Shown here piece by piece: positions 53,301 through 57,125 of a stretch of DNA of 64,000 nt (position 1 is the stretch's first letter; each line of letters opens with the position of its first letter). A program made the position numbers and the translations under genes. Source of the DNA: Adiantum capillus-veneris. Its lineage: Eukaryota; Streptophyta; Polypodiopsida; Polypodiales; Pteridaceae. The stretch is from assembly GCA_014529385.2 (NCBI GenBank), contig CM043955.1, positions 150,737,640-150,801,639 on the forward strand. Direction: 5' to 3'. The notes beneath the pieces are model-generated. The model made no database searches. It was not told the DNA's origin and was given only the letters and a program-made list of their open reading frames with translations.

Positions 53301-54878
53301 TCTCATTATTCTTTCTTTGAGTTCTGTTTTGAGCTAATTCCCCAACTCTTTGATTCTTTTTTTTCACAGAATTAACCGCCCGAACGTGTAGACCTCAAGG
53401 CAAGATGCAAAGAGATGTGTTACAAGGAGGCATGCAGCTAAAATGTATCATCAAACAAAAGGAAGGGGGAAGGCAATACAAAGTTCATAGCACTTGAGGG
53501 ACTGCCCTGGTTGGACGTGGATTCAGTCTTAGCAAGGATTGAACTAATAGAACCTCTCAACTCAATGAGGAAAATCACATACTGCACACTTAGGATATGC
53601 CCCGTACTAAATGCAATTCAGAAGGGTCTAAAGAAAATTTTCTATAATTTTCTAAATTATGAAGCGTGTCTTCTTGATTATTCTTTACTACAGTGGAATA
53701 GGTATGCTCAAAGTCTGAGTAGTACATACCTTGTGATGTACCAAAGGTAATCAGTTGAGTCTTTGGTCATTCTTATCTGCTCTAGGCAACACTCAGAGGT
53801 CTTGTATGTTTCGCCCCATACTCCAATAGGCTCGCTATACCAGTTCCATGAAGGATTCCATAAAACACTGGAAAAGTTCTTCCCAACAGTTGTCTCCAAA
53901 GAGGATGAGACAGCTGGCACCATTTGCATTGTATTTGTTTGGGTAGAAACCTGCAAAGAAAGTGTATAAGCATATGATTTTAAATATATGCCAGGCATTC
54001 TCCGATTCAAAACATGGGTAAAAACACTAGGAAATTGTCTTGCATCATTCACAAGCCTCCAATGTGTCATTCCTATGCCTGTCAGAAGCCGATAGGCATG
54101 CAAGCAATTTAGCTTTCACCTTCAGGTGTTCATAAATCTGTAGAATGCACTTATATTCAATTATACATATACACATTCCAAACGTCTATTCAAACAATCA
54201 GTTTAGCCACAGAACTTCGACTTTATCAGATAAGAAGAAAACCAAACCTGCGCAGTATTAAAAGCAACAGTCTTGCAATCAGGGAGTATGCTGATCGATT
54301 GGGCAGGAAGATTGTACGTGTAGCCATTGAACTCAACAGTAGCACCTCTTCTTGCATTAAGGTTGGAGAGGAAAGCTGCACAGTTTTCCGTCCCATTTGC
54401 AAGCACCAATGCCTGATTATGTCATTTGGAAGAAAATGCATATGAAAGCATAATACATAGAGTGCATGCATAGATTGAAACACACTATGGTTTGGAATCA
54501 TGCGCACAAAAGGATGACATTGCCATATTCAAAACTAAGAAAGATACTTGCAATACATTTTGGTGACGCCCAAGTGCAATTAGGTCTGATGTTGTTCGAT
54601 TGATCAACGTAGCTTCGCAAAGTTTTAGAGCTTGGTGAAGTGCTCTTAAATGACCCCACTTTGGTTGATTGAGGAGCCCTATGAAAAGCATGATCAATAA
54701 GGCCATTAGTCACCTCTTACCAAAAACCAATTCACTCTTTGAGAAGGTTTCTAAAAACAGATTGCATGATAATGTTGGAGTGCAGTGTACCATATTCATC
54801 GATTGGGGCATCATAGTCATAGGTAGTAGCCATGAAAGGTCCACCCCCTGTACGCCCAAAATTGGTTCCCCCATGGTA
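13150..54878 (-). CDS. BGAL: Beta-galactosidase (GH35), ten of its exons; partial gene with a 38-kb intron
   Basis: Family role: removes terminal beta-D-galactosyl residues from cell-wall polysaccharides; plant members are secreted. Visible exons (minus strand, in order): 54791-54878, 54548-54678, 54248-54412, 53730-53950, 52855-52952, 14794-14903, 14299-14409, 14076-14183, 13740-13939, 13150-13474. Together they are 1557 bp = 519 codons, with GT-AG borders and matching phases at all nine junctions. Seen: [25 protein letters not shown] (given as key pattern only), [48 protein letters not shown], and a C-terminal SUEL-type lectin domain ([14 protein letters not shown]). The N-terminal exons (signal peptide, acid/base and nucleophile Glu) and the final lectin exon were not found. 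Whether the gene still works cannot be decided; no stop or frameshift occurs in the visible exons. Confidence 0.88.
13740..13939 (-). CDS. BGAL: BGAL exon i (GKGEAWVNG signature)
   Basis: 200 bp, acceptor ACCGCAG, donor GATG|GTAAAT. It encodes FDAP...[27 protein letters not shown] and a Cys-rich stretch ending GQSSQRW (family: GKPSQ.WYHVPR). Confidence 0.93.
14076..14183 (-). CDS. BGAL: BGAL exon h
   Basis: 108 bp, phase 0 on both sides, acceptor ATCTGCAG, donor GTGGGC. It encodes [11 protein letters not shown] and SLIWYK (family: VGL.GE...L....L.WYK). Confidence 0.9.
14299..14409 (-). CDS. BGAL: BGAL exon g
   Basis: 111 bp, phase 0 on both sides, donor GTAAGA. It encodes [11 protein letters not shown] and LSSQFWTYQ (family: GITGPV.L.GL, DLS...W.YQ). 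The segment before GIQGPV is shorter and more divergent than usual. Confidence 0.9.
14794..14903 (-). CDS. BGAL: BGAL exon f, first exon after the giant intron
   Basis: 110 bp, acceptor TTTGCCAG, donor CAG|GTTTGA. It encodes [21 protein letters not shown], the family's K.N.I.LLS.TVGLQ segment. The phase fits exon e across 38 kb. Confidence 0.9.
14904..15769. other. Intron DNA, not assigned
   Basis: A minus-strand frame at 15277-15504 (with [20 protein letters not shown]) reads like real protein but has no motif I recognise and no clear splice context. It could be a captured or decayed gene fragment, or chance. Confidence 0.35.
15770..16248 (-). repeat. Probable 3' LTR of the old minus-strand Gypsy element
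   Basis: This follows the chromodomain end of the old element on the minus strand. That is where its 3' LTR should be. Part of it (GGACCGACCAAGCAGGTCGA, 16218-16237) has an LTR-like look. No partner LTR survives in the window, so the borders are estimates. Confidence 0.4.
16249..16505 (-). pseudogene. Integrase chromodomain end (old minus-strand Gypsy element)
   Basis: On the minus strand the sequence reads KILDRR, a stop, then [23 protein letters not shown] and LLKGEG. It matches the common ILDRR...L.VQW.G....DATWE...LLKG end of plant chromovirus polyproteins. It has internal stops and is cut at 16505 by the plus-strand element that starts at 16506. The rest of this element is at 31048-32096 and 49745-51312. 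Confidence 0.75.
16506..17219 (+). repeat. 5' LTR of the plus-strand non-autonomous element
   Basis: 714 bp, starting TGTCATAAATTGC and ending CCCATTATA. It aligns by eye over its full length with the minus-strand LTRs at 24809-25473 and 27021-27688. It contains internal direct repeats with CCAACTTACA...GGCC (about 16550-16790) and the conserved motif at 17064-17099. Confidence 0.85.
17221..17232 (+). other. Primer-binding site (initiator Met-tRNA type)
   Basis: TGGTCTCAGAGC, one base after the LTR end and one mismatch from the usual plant TGGTATCAGAGC. Confidence 0.85.
17441..17773 (+). pseudogene. gag fragment (plus-strand non-autonomous element)
   Basis: It encodes [18 protein letters not shown], a stop, then [17 protein letters not shown] and [14 protein letters not shown]. 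The family's minus-strand copy has [20 protein letters not shown]. The R.W..F...F pattern is the capsid region of Gypsy gag. It is cut at 17773 by the insertion of the 17774-30358 element. Confidence 0.75.
18401..20382 (+). mobile_element. Solo LTR, 1982 bp
   Basis: TGTCACAAACGG...TTTAGCAACA with CCAAA on both sides (18396-18400 and 20383-20387). No internal region or second LTR is present, so this is best read as a solo LTR left by recombination. The reading frames in it are not gag or pol. It includes a GA microsatellite at about 18498-18529, a T-run near 19535-19550, and a set of related segments with CACCCA...TGTGACGCATCA at about 19950-20210. The orientation is arbitrary. Confidence 0.82.
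19940..20215 (+). repeat. Diverged tandem segments inside the solo LTR
   Basis: Three or four copies of a segment with CCCGTCACCCA..TGTGACGCATCA followed by a pyrimidine-rich CCGTTCC.. stretch, about 60-85 bp apart. The TGTGACGCATCA word is close to a CRE/bZIP-like site and could be a promoter feature of the LTR; that is only an inference. Confidence 0.55.
20920..20931 (+). other. Primer-binding site of element 2
   Basis: TGGTATCAGAGC, a standard plant initiator-Met-tRNA primer site, one base after the LTR end. Confidence 0.93.
21347..21954 (+). pseudogene. gag N-terminal coiled-coil region (element 2)
   Basis: An ATG at 21347 begins MVIT followed at once by TGA; the relative at 33754 has CGA there, so this start is dead. 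From about 21540 a second frame encodes a very charged helix: repeats of about 11-14 residues such as [11 protein letters not shown] and [11 protein letters not shown], a long coiled coil that would suit Gag multimerisation. Ends at 21954. A frame change separates it from the main gag frame at 22101. Confidence 0.65.
22101..23411 (+). pseudogene. gag capsid, zinc knuckle and protease (element 2)
   Basis: 436 codons. Seen: capsid with [13 protein letters not shown] and [12 protein letters not shown] (residues about 30-110); Asn/Ser/Lys-rich linker including three GKN repeats (about 170-190); zinc knuckle [14 protein letters not shown] (CX2CX4HX4C, about 250); aspartic protease domain with [13 protein letters not shown] where the D-S/T-G triad has become D-S-D, and [10 protein letters not shown]. 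The loss of the active-site Gly argues that the protease is inactive. The upstream frame reads on from 21960 with a stop before 22101, so the listed start is just the first Met after it. Confidence 0.87.
23484..24808 (+). pseudogene. Reverse transcriptase and RNase H (element 2), cut by a nested insertion
   Basis: Seen in three frames: RT fingers and palm with [17 protein letters not shown] and [11 protein letters not shown], then a frameshift near 23890; palm with [13 protein letters not shown] and catalytic FLDDILIFS (near 24050); thumb; RNase H with [16 protein letters not shown] and [14 protein letters not shown] followed by stop and TDHQALKWL. It ends in ...DYVPGKAN at 24808, where the minus-strand element 24809-27688 begins; PIADALS continues after that element from 27694. 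Confidence 0.9.
24809..25473 (-). repeat. 3' LTR of the minus-strand non-autonomous element
   Basis: 665 bp. It includes a (GA)n run at about 24888-24914 and the conserved motif (reverse) at 24961-24996. Confidence 0.92.
25474..25490 (-). other. Polypurine tract of the minus-strand non-autonomous element
   Basis: On the minus strand CTTTCAAGAAGGGGAGA directly precedes the 3' LTR. Confidence 0.8.
25960..26170 (-). repeat. 54-bp tandem repeat, four units
   Basis: The word AAACGCTCCCC recurs at 25968, 26020, 26074 and 26128 (spacing 52, 54, 54). On the minus strand the units are in frame and encode an 18-residue repeat with TTQ.DAWGAFR. The plus-strand family copy has the same array at about 30660-30860. 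The frame is not followed by any known domain. Confidence 0.88.
26339..26781 (-). pseudogene. gag fragment (minus-strand non-autonomous element)
   Basis: Encodes [20 protein letters not shown], the Gypsy capsid pattern, then [12 protein letters not shown] and, after a stop, a segment ending near 26339. No zinc knuckle or protease follows. Upstream on this strand is the primer site at 27005. Confidence 0.7.
27005..27019 (-). other. Primer-binding site (minus strand)
   Basis: On the minus strand TGGTATCCGAGCATC, one base after the 5' LTR end. Confidence 0.88.
27021..27688 (-). repeat. 5' LTR of the minus-strand non-autonomous element
   Basis: 668 bp, TGTCACAAATTGC...GTCTTGTGACA on the minus strand. 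It includes a (GA)n run near 27104-27131 and the conserved motif at 27175-27210. Confidence 0.93.
27694..29161 (+). pseudogene. Integrase and chromodomain-like tail (element 2)
   Basis: Resumes pol with [10 protein letters not shown] after the nested element. Stops and frameshifts occur before 27816. Seen: zinc-binding region with [10 protein letters not shown] and CTICQ; integrase core D in MDFVTN, D in IVSDRDVKF (frame to 28382) and E in DGHTEIYN (frame 28379-29161, overlapping by 4 bp); [15 protein letters not shown]; and a tail [20 protein letters not shown], a chromodomain-like end. TAG at 29159-29161. Confidence 0.88.
29199..29211 (+). other. Polypurine tract of element 2
   Basis: AAAAAGGAGGGGA immediately before the 3' LTR at 29212. 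Confidence 0.85.
29212..30358 (+). repeat. 3' LTR of element 2, with an internal inversion
   Basis: Starts TGTCACGTGCAC. Its outer parts match the 5' LTR directly, but about 29552-30041 matches the 5' LTR only as the reverse complement. It ends at ...CTGCTGCA; the last 7 or so bases (CCCTACA in the 5' copy) are deleted. Hairpin ACGGAAGG...CCTTCCGT at 30271-30291. Confidence 0.88.
29552..30041 (+). repeat. About 490-bp inverted segment in the 3' LTR of element 2
   Basis: Read on the minus strand this segment gives, in order, the same words as the 5' LTR: GAGGCAGCAGATACCATCTG, then the CAGCGTTTT/GCAGATCAGCC repeats, the AACCTCGCAGATCTCACC block and the final TTTCAGCCCTTAGCG. Left junction after CTGGCAG (29551), right junction before CGTCTATCG (30042). 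Confidence 0.85.
30359..31047 (+). mobile_element. Right part of the plus-strand non-autonomous element
   Basis: Matches the reverse complement of about 25795-26460 of the intact family copy: gag end (ACCATGCTG...GGCTACAACCTTATGG), the 54-bp repeat array (30660-30860, word GGGGAGCGTTT at 30687, 30741 and 30848, with GAGGGAGCGTTT near 30795) and the following TGCTCAGCGG...GATGTGCCA block. Polypurine tract and 3' LTR are missing. Confidence 0.85.
31048..31315 (-). pseudogene. Integrase fragment of the old minus-strand Gypsy element
   Basis: On the minus strand: [21 protein letters not shown], then in shifted frames the sequence for the integrase core start and [12 protein letters not shown]. 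The order and words match the zinc-binding and core start of plant chromovirus integrase. Many indels; long dead. Confidence 0.75.
31316..32030 (-). repeat. LTR fragment, element-2-like family, minus strand
   Basis: On the minus strand starts TGTCACGTGCACACTGC at 32030 and carries the same style of AACGCTAGG/CAGCATTTTCAG words as the LTRs of element 2. The usual LTR end (TGCACCYTACA) is absent, and no second LTR or interior is visible, so it is a truncated solo LTR inside the old element. Confidence 0.6.
32031..32096 (-). pseudogene. RNase H fragment of the old minus-strand Gypsy element
   Basis: On the minus strand, reading from 49745 across the insertion into 32096, the sequence encodes [18 protein letters not shown] then VALESKK, the RNase H N-terminus. 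CTACT occurs at both edges of the insertion. Confidence 0.78.
32097..33281 (+). repeat. 5' LTR of element 3
   Basis: 1185 bp, TGTCATGTGCAC...TGCACCTTACA. Middle rich in CTAGCGTTTTTGCA and AGATCAGCC words. Hairpin ACGGAAGG...CCTTCCGT at 33183-33203. Confidence 0.92.
33283..33294 (+). other. Primer-binding site of element 3
   Basis: TGGTATCAGAGC, one base after the LTR end. Confidence 0.93.
33754..34170 (+). CDS. Gag-like coiled-coil protein of element 3
   Basis: 138 codons plus stop, starting at the ATG (MVITRSGMD) that is conserved in position with the dead start of element 2 at 21347; the frame is open further upstream, so the start rests on that comparison. Residues 1-55 are Gly/Ser/Pro/acidic ([18 protein letters not shown]), residues 60-135 a charged helix with repeats such as [13 protein letters not shown] and ENKERQAEF. 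No capsid, zinc knuckle or protease follows. It could help package the RNA or join the autonomous partner's Gag; that is inference. Confidence 0.65.
   Translation: MVITRSGMDTSDGGGEHGSGEEEFSPPGGFSDPPPSPSTPRISLTPMEVFDKMMMDRKLESKERIAAIEHKYQERMAAIAREHEQARLEAKVRKAKLDREQEERQAEFDRENKERQAEFDCENKARKEKSDQHMKEFL
34313..34692 (-). repeat. 3' LTR of element 4
   Basis: 380 bp; minus-strand start TGTTATGTTCCGC, end TTCATTTCA. Aligned by eye with 47477-47859. Confidence 0.92.
34693..34705 (-). other. Polypurine tract of element 4
   Basis: Minus strand AAGAGGGGAAGTA directly before the 3' LTR; it overlaps the end of the integrase frame by about two bases. Confidence 0.8.
34704..35544 (-). pseudogene. Integrase core end, GPF/Y and chromodomain (element 4)
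   Basis: Continues the integrase from 42574 after removal of element 5 (target duplication CATCT). Seen: catalytic Glu in [29 protein letters not shown] (GPF/Y module), VFHVSRLR, and chromodomain [20 protein letters not shown]. The frame is open from 35540 to its stop at 34704, so the C-terminal half was intact when element 5 arrived. Confidence 0.92.
35545..36078 (+). repeat. 5' LTR of element 5
   Basis: About 534 bp. Contains AAACCCTAATTT repeats near the start, a T-run at 35636-35652, (GA)n near 35753-35767 and the conserved motif at 35926-35961. The right end is uncertain by about 15 bp because the last LTR bases differ from the 3' copy and no clear TGG primer site follows. Confidence 0.82.
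36128..37927 (+). pseudogene. gag (element 5), with a duplicated segment
   Basis: Starts [15 protein letters not shown] at 36128 and is shifted near 36365. The Lys-rich/Ser-rich segment [20 protein letters not shown]...SSSDSSEED occurs twice (36487-36697 and 37069-37279), identical by eye. After the second copy come [18 protein letters not shown] and, in a shifted frame (37541-37927), the capsid core [25 protein letters not shown] and EIRDHCLE, ending in TAG 37925-37927. Element 1 has lost this capsid core, so element 5 shows what is missing there. Confidence 0.82.
36487..37279 (+). repeat. 211-bp direct duplication in gag of element 5
   Basis: 36487-36697 and 37069-37279 are the same 211 bp (offset 582), with 371 bp of unrelated sequence between them. 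See findings. Confidence 0.93.
37930..38645 (+). pseudogene. gag end, zinc knuckle and protease remnant (element 5)
   Basis: Zinc knuckle [15 protein letters not shown] (CX2CX4HX4C) at about 38149-38193. Further on, in broken frames, [18 protein letters not shown] (38550-38605) is the distal part of the protease domain. The D-T/S-G active site could not be found in any frame. Confidence 0.75.
38790..39300 (+). pseudogene. Reverse transcriptase N-terminal half (element 5)
   Basis: [10 protein letters not shown]-like lead-in, then open frame 38880-39068 with [29 protein letters not shown] and [11 protein letters not shown], a TAG at 39066-39068, [10 protein letters not shown], and [15 protein letters not shown]. 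Against element 1 about 10 residues around the position before FFDDI are lost (39255-39270). Confidence 0.85.
39270..40290 (+). pseudogene. RT catalytic box to RNase H (element 5)
   Basis: [15 protein letters not shown] (39270-39310), [32 protein letters not shown], then RNase H with [36 protein letters not shown] and NVVAEALSR (family ADALSR). The frame 39358-40290 is open over 310 codons; the integrase then needs another frame. Confidence 0.88.
40104..41408 (+). pseudogene. Integrase with chromodomain-like tail (element 5)
   Basis: [17 protein letters not shown] and [12 protein letters not shown] (zinc-binding), D in MDFIFL, D in SDRDPRFM, E in DGQFEIAN, with a gap of about 30 residues near 40485 where the first half of the core is deleted. 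A TAG near 40837 ends this frame; GPF/Y and the tail [16 protein letters not shown]...LYLDVLV continue to the TAG at 41406-41408. Confidence 0.85.
41409..42001 (+). other. Untranslated 3' region of element 5, with a minisatellite
   Basis: No open frame with motifs. At 41818-41872 a unit of about 10 bp, TGATGTCYTG-like (TGTGATGTC), repeats five or six times. Confidence 0.7.
42002..42013 (+). other. Polypurine tract of element 5
   Basis: AAGAGGGGAGTA directly before TGTCAC at 42014. Confidence 0.82.
42014..42568 (+). repeat. 3' LTR of element 5
   Basis: 555 bp, TGTCACAAAG...CTGTTACA, conserved motif at 42408-42443. Followed by CATCT. Confidence 0.92.
42574..43067 (-). pseudogene. Integrase N-terminal half (element 4)
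   Basis: Zinc-binding motif [11 protein letters not shown]...[12 protein letters not shown], core D in [25 protein letters not shown] followed by a stop (TAG near 42688), then [18 protein letters not shown] with the second D. It runs into element 5 at 42569. Confidence 0.9.
43092..43480 (-). pseudogene. RNase H end and linker (element 4)
   Basis: [34 protein letters not shown] and NRVADALSR, then a linker with a Ser-Leu repeat encoded by a (GA)n microsatellite at 43219-43246. The frame stays open across it. Confidence 0.88.
43219..43246 (-). repeat. (GA/CT)n microsatellite inside pol of element 4
   Basis: About 27 bp of GA on the plus strand, read as alternating Ser-Leu on the coding strand, between RNase H and integrase. 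Confidence 0.85.
43476..44767 (-). pseudogene. Reverse transcriptase (element 4)
   Basis: Two overlapping frames. 44186-44767: [59 protein letters not shown]. 43476-44207: [16 protein letters not shown], catalytic [25 protein letters not shown], then RNase H start [16 protein letters not shown] and [14 protein letters not shown]. One frameshift near 44200 separates them; residues key for catalysis are intact. Confidence 0.92.
44891..45319 (-). pseudogene. Aspartic protease (element 4)
   Basis: [14 protein letters not shown] (active-site triad D-N-G where D-S/T-G is usual) and [12 protein letters not shown]. The Asn change may lower or abolish activity. A 28-bp tandem duplication (TTAYAGACTTCTGATTACAA...) lies at about 44875-44933. 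Confidence 0.82.
45338..45520 (-). pseudogene. gag zinc knuckle (element 4)
   Basis: [14 protein letters not shown] (CX2CX4HX4C) followed by a Lys-rich run [11 protein letters not shown]. Confidence 0.88.
45605..46468 (-). pseudogene. gag capsid region (element 4)
   Basis: Three frames in order: 46226-46468 ([16 protein letters not shown], with a helical [16 protein letters not shown]), 45870-46229 ([45 protein letters not shown]) and 45605-45844. The WW and F..F pattern is Gypsy capsid. Frames overlap by a few bases, so this is one gene with frameshifts. Confidence 0.82.
47071..47147 (+). repeat. (CT)n microsatellite, about 76 bp
   Basis: Uninterrupted TC repeat. Confidence 0.97.
47462..47476 (-). 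other. Primer-binding site of element 4
   Basis: On the minus strand TGGTATCAGAGCCGG, directly after the 5' LTR end with no spacer. Confidence 0.93.
47477..47859 (-). repeat. 5' LTR of element 4
   Basis: 383 bp; minus-strand start TGTTGTCCCGCTCAC, end GTTCGTTTCA. Confidence 0.92.
48540..48551 (+). other. Polypurine tract of element 3
   Basis: AAAAGGAGGGAA directly before TGTCACATGCAC at 48552. Confidence 0.82.
48552..49739 (+). repeat. 3' LTR of element 3
   Basis: 1188 bp, TGTCACATGCAC...TGCACCTTACA, followed by CTACT. Its copy of the terminal hairpin (49641-49661) has mismatches. Confidence 0.92.
49745..50090 (-). pseudogene. RT thumb and connection of the old minus-strand Gypsy element
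   Basis: Minus strand: [20 protein letters not shown] then, with indels, [10 protein letters not shown]-like words and [15 protein letters not shown], leading into RNase H that resumes at 32096. Confidence 0.82.
50091..50574. other. Unassigned 0.48-kb insert in old RT, with a hairpin and a 57-G run
   Basis: It splits the RT words GLYANVDKT (upstream) and LEYLGHI (downstream). Contains a perfect 12-bp inverted repeat at 50211-50242, a T-rich stretch and an uninterrupted run of 57 G (50297-50353). No terminal repeats or target duplication could be made out. Confidence 0.6.
50575..51312 (-). pseudogene. RT N-terminal half of the old minus-strand Gypsy element
   Basis: Minus strand, in order: [34 protein letters not shown], (about 25 residues missing), [20 protein letters not shown], then an insert (about 50746-51055), then [20 protein letters not shown] where the catalytic DD has become DY, and [16 protein letters not shown]. 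Long inactive. gag and the upstream end are lost at 51313. Confidence 0.85.
50746..51055. other. Unassigned 0.3-kb insert in old RT
   Basis: It interrupts the RT between the equivalents of AATTF..M and LRPFMGHF. It includes an (AC)n run near 50950-50972. Not identified; size suits a MITE. Confidence 0.5.
51313..51670 (+). mobile_element. LTR end and interior remnant, family with the conserved motif
   Basis: 51367-51399 is a diverged copy of the conserved LTR motif (CTCGAAAGGGTGTAGACTTT then GGGGCC). Downstream, TTTAGTGCATCAAGACA and GTGATGGCTAAAT resemble the interior of the TGTCACAA family (near 25690-25750, reversed). A decayed plus-strand fragment. Confidence 0.5.
51671..52458. other. Intron DNA, not assigned
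   Basis: No reading frame or repeat that I can identify. A short palindromic GGTGGTAGCCCCCACAAGGGGG stretch begins near 51999. Confidence 0.4.
52459..52680 (-). pseudogene. Zinc-knuckle protein fragment
   Basis: In one minus-strand frame 52550-52594 encodes [15 protein letters not shown], a CX2CX4HX4C knuckle, continuing [15 protein letters not shown]. Flanking frames have stops. It may be a gag or LINE ORF1 remnant. It lies about 200 bp into the giant intron from exon e. Confidence 0.5.
52855..52952 (-). CDS. BGAL: BGAL exon e, last exon before the giant intron
   Basis: 98 bp, acceptor GAATTAG, donor CAG|GTATCA. It encodes [18 protein letters not shown], matching the family pattern L.V.S.GHA.H.F.NG. 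Entry phase 2 completes the AG of exon d; it leaves in phase 1, exactly what exon f at 14903 needs. It is too short for a simple open-frame search and was found by reading the splice sites. Confidence 0.88.
53730..53950 (-). CDS. BGAL: BGAL exon d
   Basis: 221 bp, acceptor TTTGCAG, donor AG|GTATGT, leaving phase 2. It starts [12 protein letters not shown] and ends [11 protein letters not shown], where the family has (T/S)DYLWY. The middle is more divergent than usual. Confidence 0.9.
54248..54412 (-). CDS. BGAL: BGAL exon c
   Basis: 165 bp, both ends phase 0. It encodes [11 protein letters not shown] and [20 protein letters not shown], a beta-domain signature of plant beta-galactosidases. 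Confidence 0.93.
54548..54678 (-). CDS. BGAL: BGAL exon b
   Basis: 131 bp, acceptor TTTCATAG, donor GTATCT. It encodes [20 protein letters not shown], the conserved helix after the catalytic barrel. Intron to exon a is 112 bp. Confidence 0.92.
54791..54878 (-). CDS. BGAL: BGAL exon a (end of catalytic barrel)
   Basis: 88 bp, entered in phase 0 after ...TTCTAAAG and left in phase 1 before GTACAC. It encodes [10 protein letters not shown] and [10 protein letters not shown], one of the most conserved stretches of plant GH35 enzymes. The catalytic nucleophile motif that normally precedes it is in an upstream exon not found in this window. Confidence 0.93.
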
Positions 54879-55320
54879 CTTTAGAATCAAAGGAAAACAA
54901 TTAGGACTTGCCAAAGAAATGCATCTACTACTATTTCACTTGCAATGCTTGCCAGCATGTGGAATTTGCTGCTATGTACCAAAACTACCCCCCCACCCAA
55001 AAAAAAAGAAAACCATGGCTCAGATTGTCCATGCCTTGAGAAGCAGCAAGCATCATTAAACCATTCTCATAACATCATTCTTAAGTCTTGAGGTAACAAA
55101 CTGAACTTAAAAACTGATTATTTGCTTTGTTCATGAATCTTAGACATAACAAAAACCACAAGCACACCGGAAAAAAAAAGAGGCACGCATCATAGTATTA
55201 GGCATAGCACACATACCCCATTCATATAGCAACATCATAACAAACAGATAGCCAGAAAAAAAACAGAGAAAAGATCCCAGCGAAAGGAAGGAAAAATGAT
55301 AAAAGTGTGGCACGTTACAT
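54879..55320. other. BGAL upstream intron, no feature recognised
   Basis: A/T-rich intron with A-runs near 55000 and 55170. The exon that should precede exon a, with the nucleophile motif, is not here. Confidence 0.5.
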
Positions 55321-56546
55321 TATCACAGGACATGGAGACAGCAATTACAGTTGGCTTTGGACAACAGTTTACAGTTAACCTTGGGTTCCCTCTGGGTGGG
55401 GACTCTCACCTGGCTAGTGACACGTGGCAGACAGAGGGAGTGGTAGTCTAGAGGGCACCATGGCCAATTTACTGCCACCACAATCTAGAGATAGGCGTAT
55501 CTGGATTTCTAGACATATTTTTGTTAGCCATTGGCCATCCTTTATGTTTGTATATATGCTCAGTTGGTTTGAGGATTCATATGAATCATTGAGTCTAGAG
55601 TCTTCAGTTTCAGTCCAGAACTTGCACACTTGCACTCTCCCTGCACAGGTGGAGCCTTGTCACCCCCATTGTACCCCTGAGTCTTGGGCTTGGAGCTGAG
55701 TGTGTTGCTAGCCAGAGTTTGTATTGGTTCTATGAGTTTAGTCGAGCTTCCATTGGGTTTAGAGTCAACTATTGTGTCATTTGATAGTCATGCTCTGTTC
55801 CATATTACTCTATAGTGTTTGTTCTATGTTTGAAGTTGAATTTCTTGCATATTGCACAGAGGAGCACTGGCAATAGAGAGCACAACATAGATTTCTTGCT
55901 ACAGGTGCTCTACCACTTTTGCTTATTGAGTTAGTAGCTAGCTATACCACCACTCTCCAAGACGGTGAGTGGTCTTGTGGAGGGCAACATGTAGCAGGCT
56001 ACAGTGTCACATGACATGGACATCACTTACAATTAGCCTTGGGTTCCACTAGGTGGACTATCACCTAGGTAGTGACATGTGAGAGACAGAGGGAGTGGTA
56101 GCCTATAGGAGACTGTGGCCAACTCACCACCACCACAGTTCGGAGGTAGGCGTAGTTGGATTGCCAAAGATATTTGTGTTAGTCGTTGGTTGCGTTTATG
56201 TTTGTATGGATTCTCAGTTGGTTTTAGGATATCTAGGCGTCGTATGAGTCATTTAATCTAGAATCTTGGATTTCGCTCTAGCACGTGCACACCTGCACTC
56301 CCTACGTAGTTGGAGCCTCAACCCCCCCCCCCCCCCCTCCCTTGTACCCATGAGTCCTAGACTTGGAGTTGAGTGTGTTGTCAGCCAAAGTCTATATCGG
56401 TTCTATGAGTTTAGTTGAGCTTTCCATTGGGTTAGAAGTTTGATGTTATGTCATTATATTGCTCTACAATGTTTTGGAATGAGATTTCTTGCACATTACA
56501 CTTAGGAGCACCCACAATAGAGAGCATGATATAGATTTCTTGCTAC
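55321..56546 (+). repeat. Pair of about 0.55-kb direct repeats with a 101-bp spacer
   Basis: 55321-55903 and 56005-56546 align by eye along their length. Starts TATCACAGGACATGG and TGTCACATGACATGG; both end GATTTCTTGCTACA. This resembles two LTRs around a tiny interior (TRIM-like), but no primer site, polypurine tract or target duplication is evident, so a tandem duplication of an LTR is also possible. A run of about 16 C lies in the second copy (56322-56337). Confidence 0.7.
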
Positions 56547-57064
56547 AAAAAGCAAGCAAAAGGGGGCATCACAGCTAGCAAGCGTGAGTAAGAGGAATGC
56601 AGGGGGGTCTCTCAATCTGTGTCCAACAAGAGGCCATGAGTCTAGGTGCCCAAATAGTTGCTACATACATCATAGTAGGGGTGATTTAATTGTCCAAAAT
56701 CCACCCCTTTGTGTGGGGCTCCAAAAACTTGGAAGCGGGCCTGGTGGCTATAACACGCTTGGACACCCAAGAAAGAAATCAATAGCAACACACAAACAGA
56801 ACTCCAACAATTGAACTTGAATAGAGAGAGAAAATAGGAGAATCAACACAAAGCAGCGGAGTTTCACTACTAGACTCCTTCTCTACCATAGCTTTTGGGG
56901 CACTACGTGTTTAGGGTCATTGTGTAGCTTGGAAGCTATCACGAAGAAGGAGACCCTCGACACAATATGCTTGACACTTCCATTGGAAAGTGAAGGGTGG
57001 ACGTAAAAATCACTGACAAAATGACAAATAAATGAACCTCCCTCCCTCCCTCCCCCCCCCCCCC

Positions 57065-57125
<61 letters not shown>

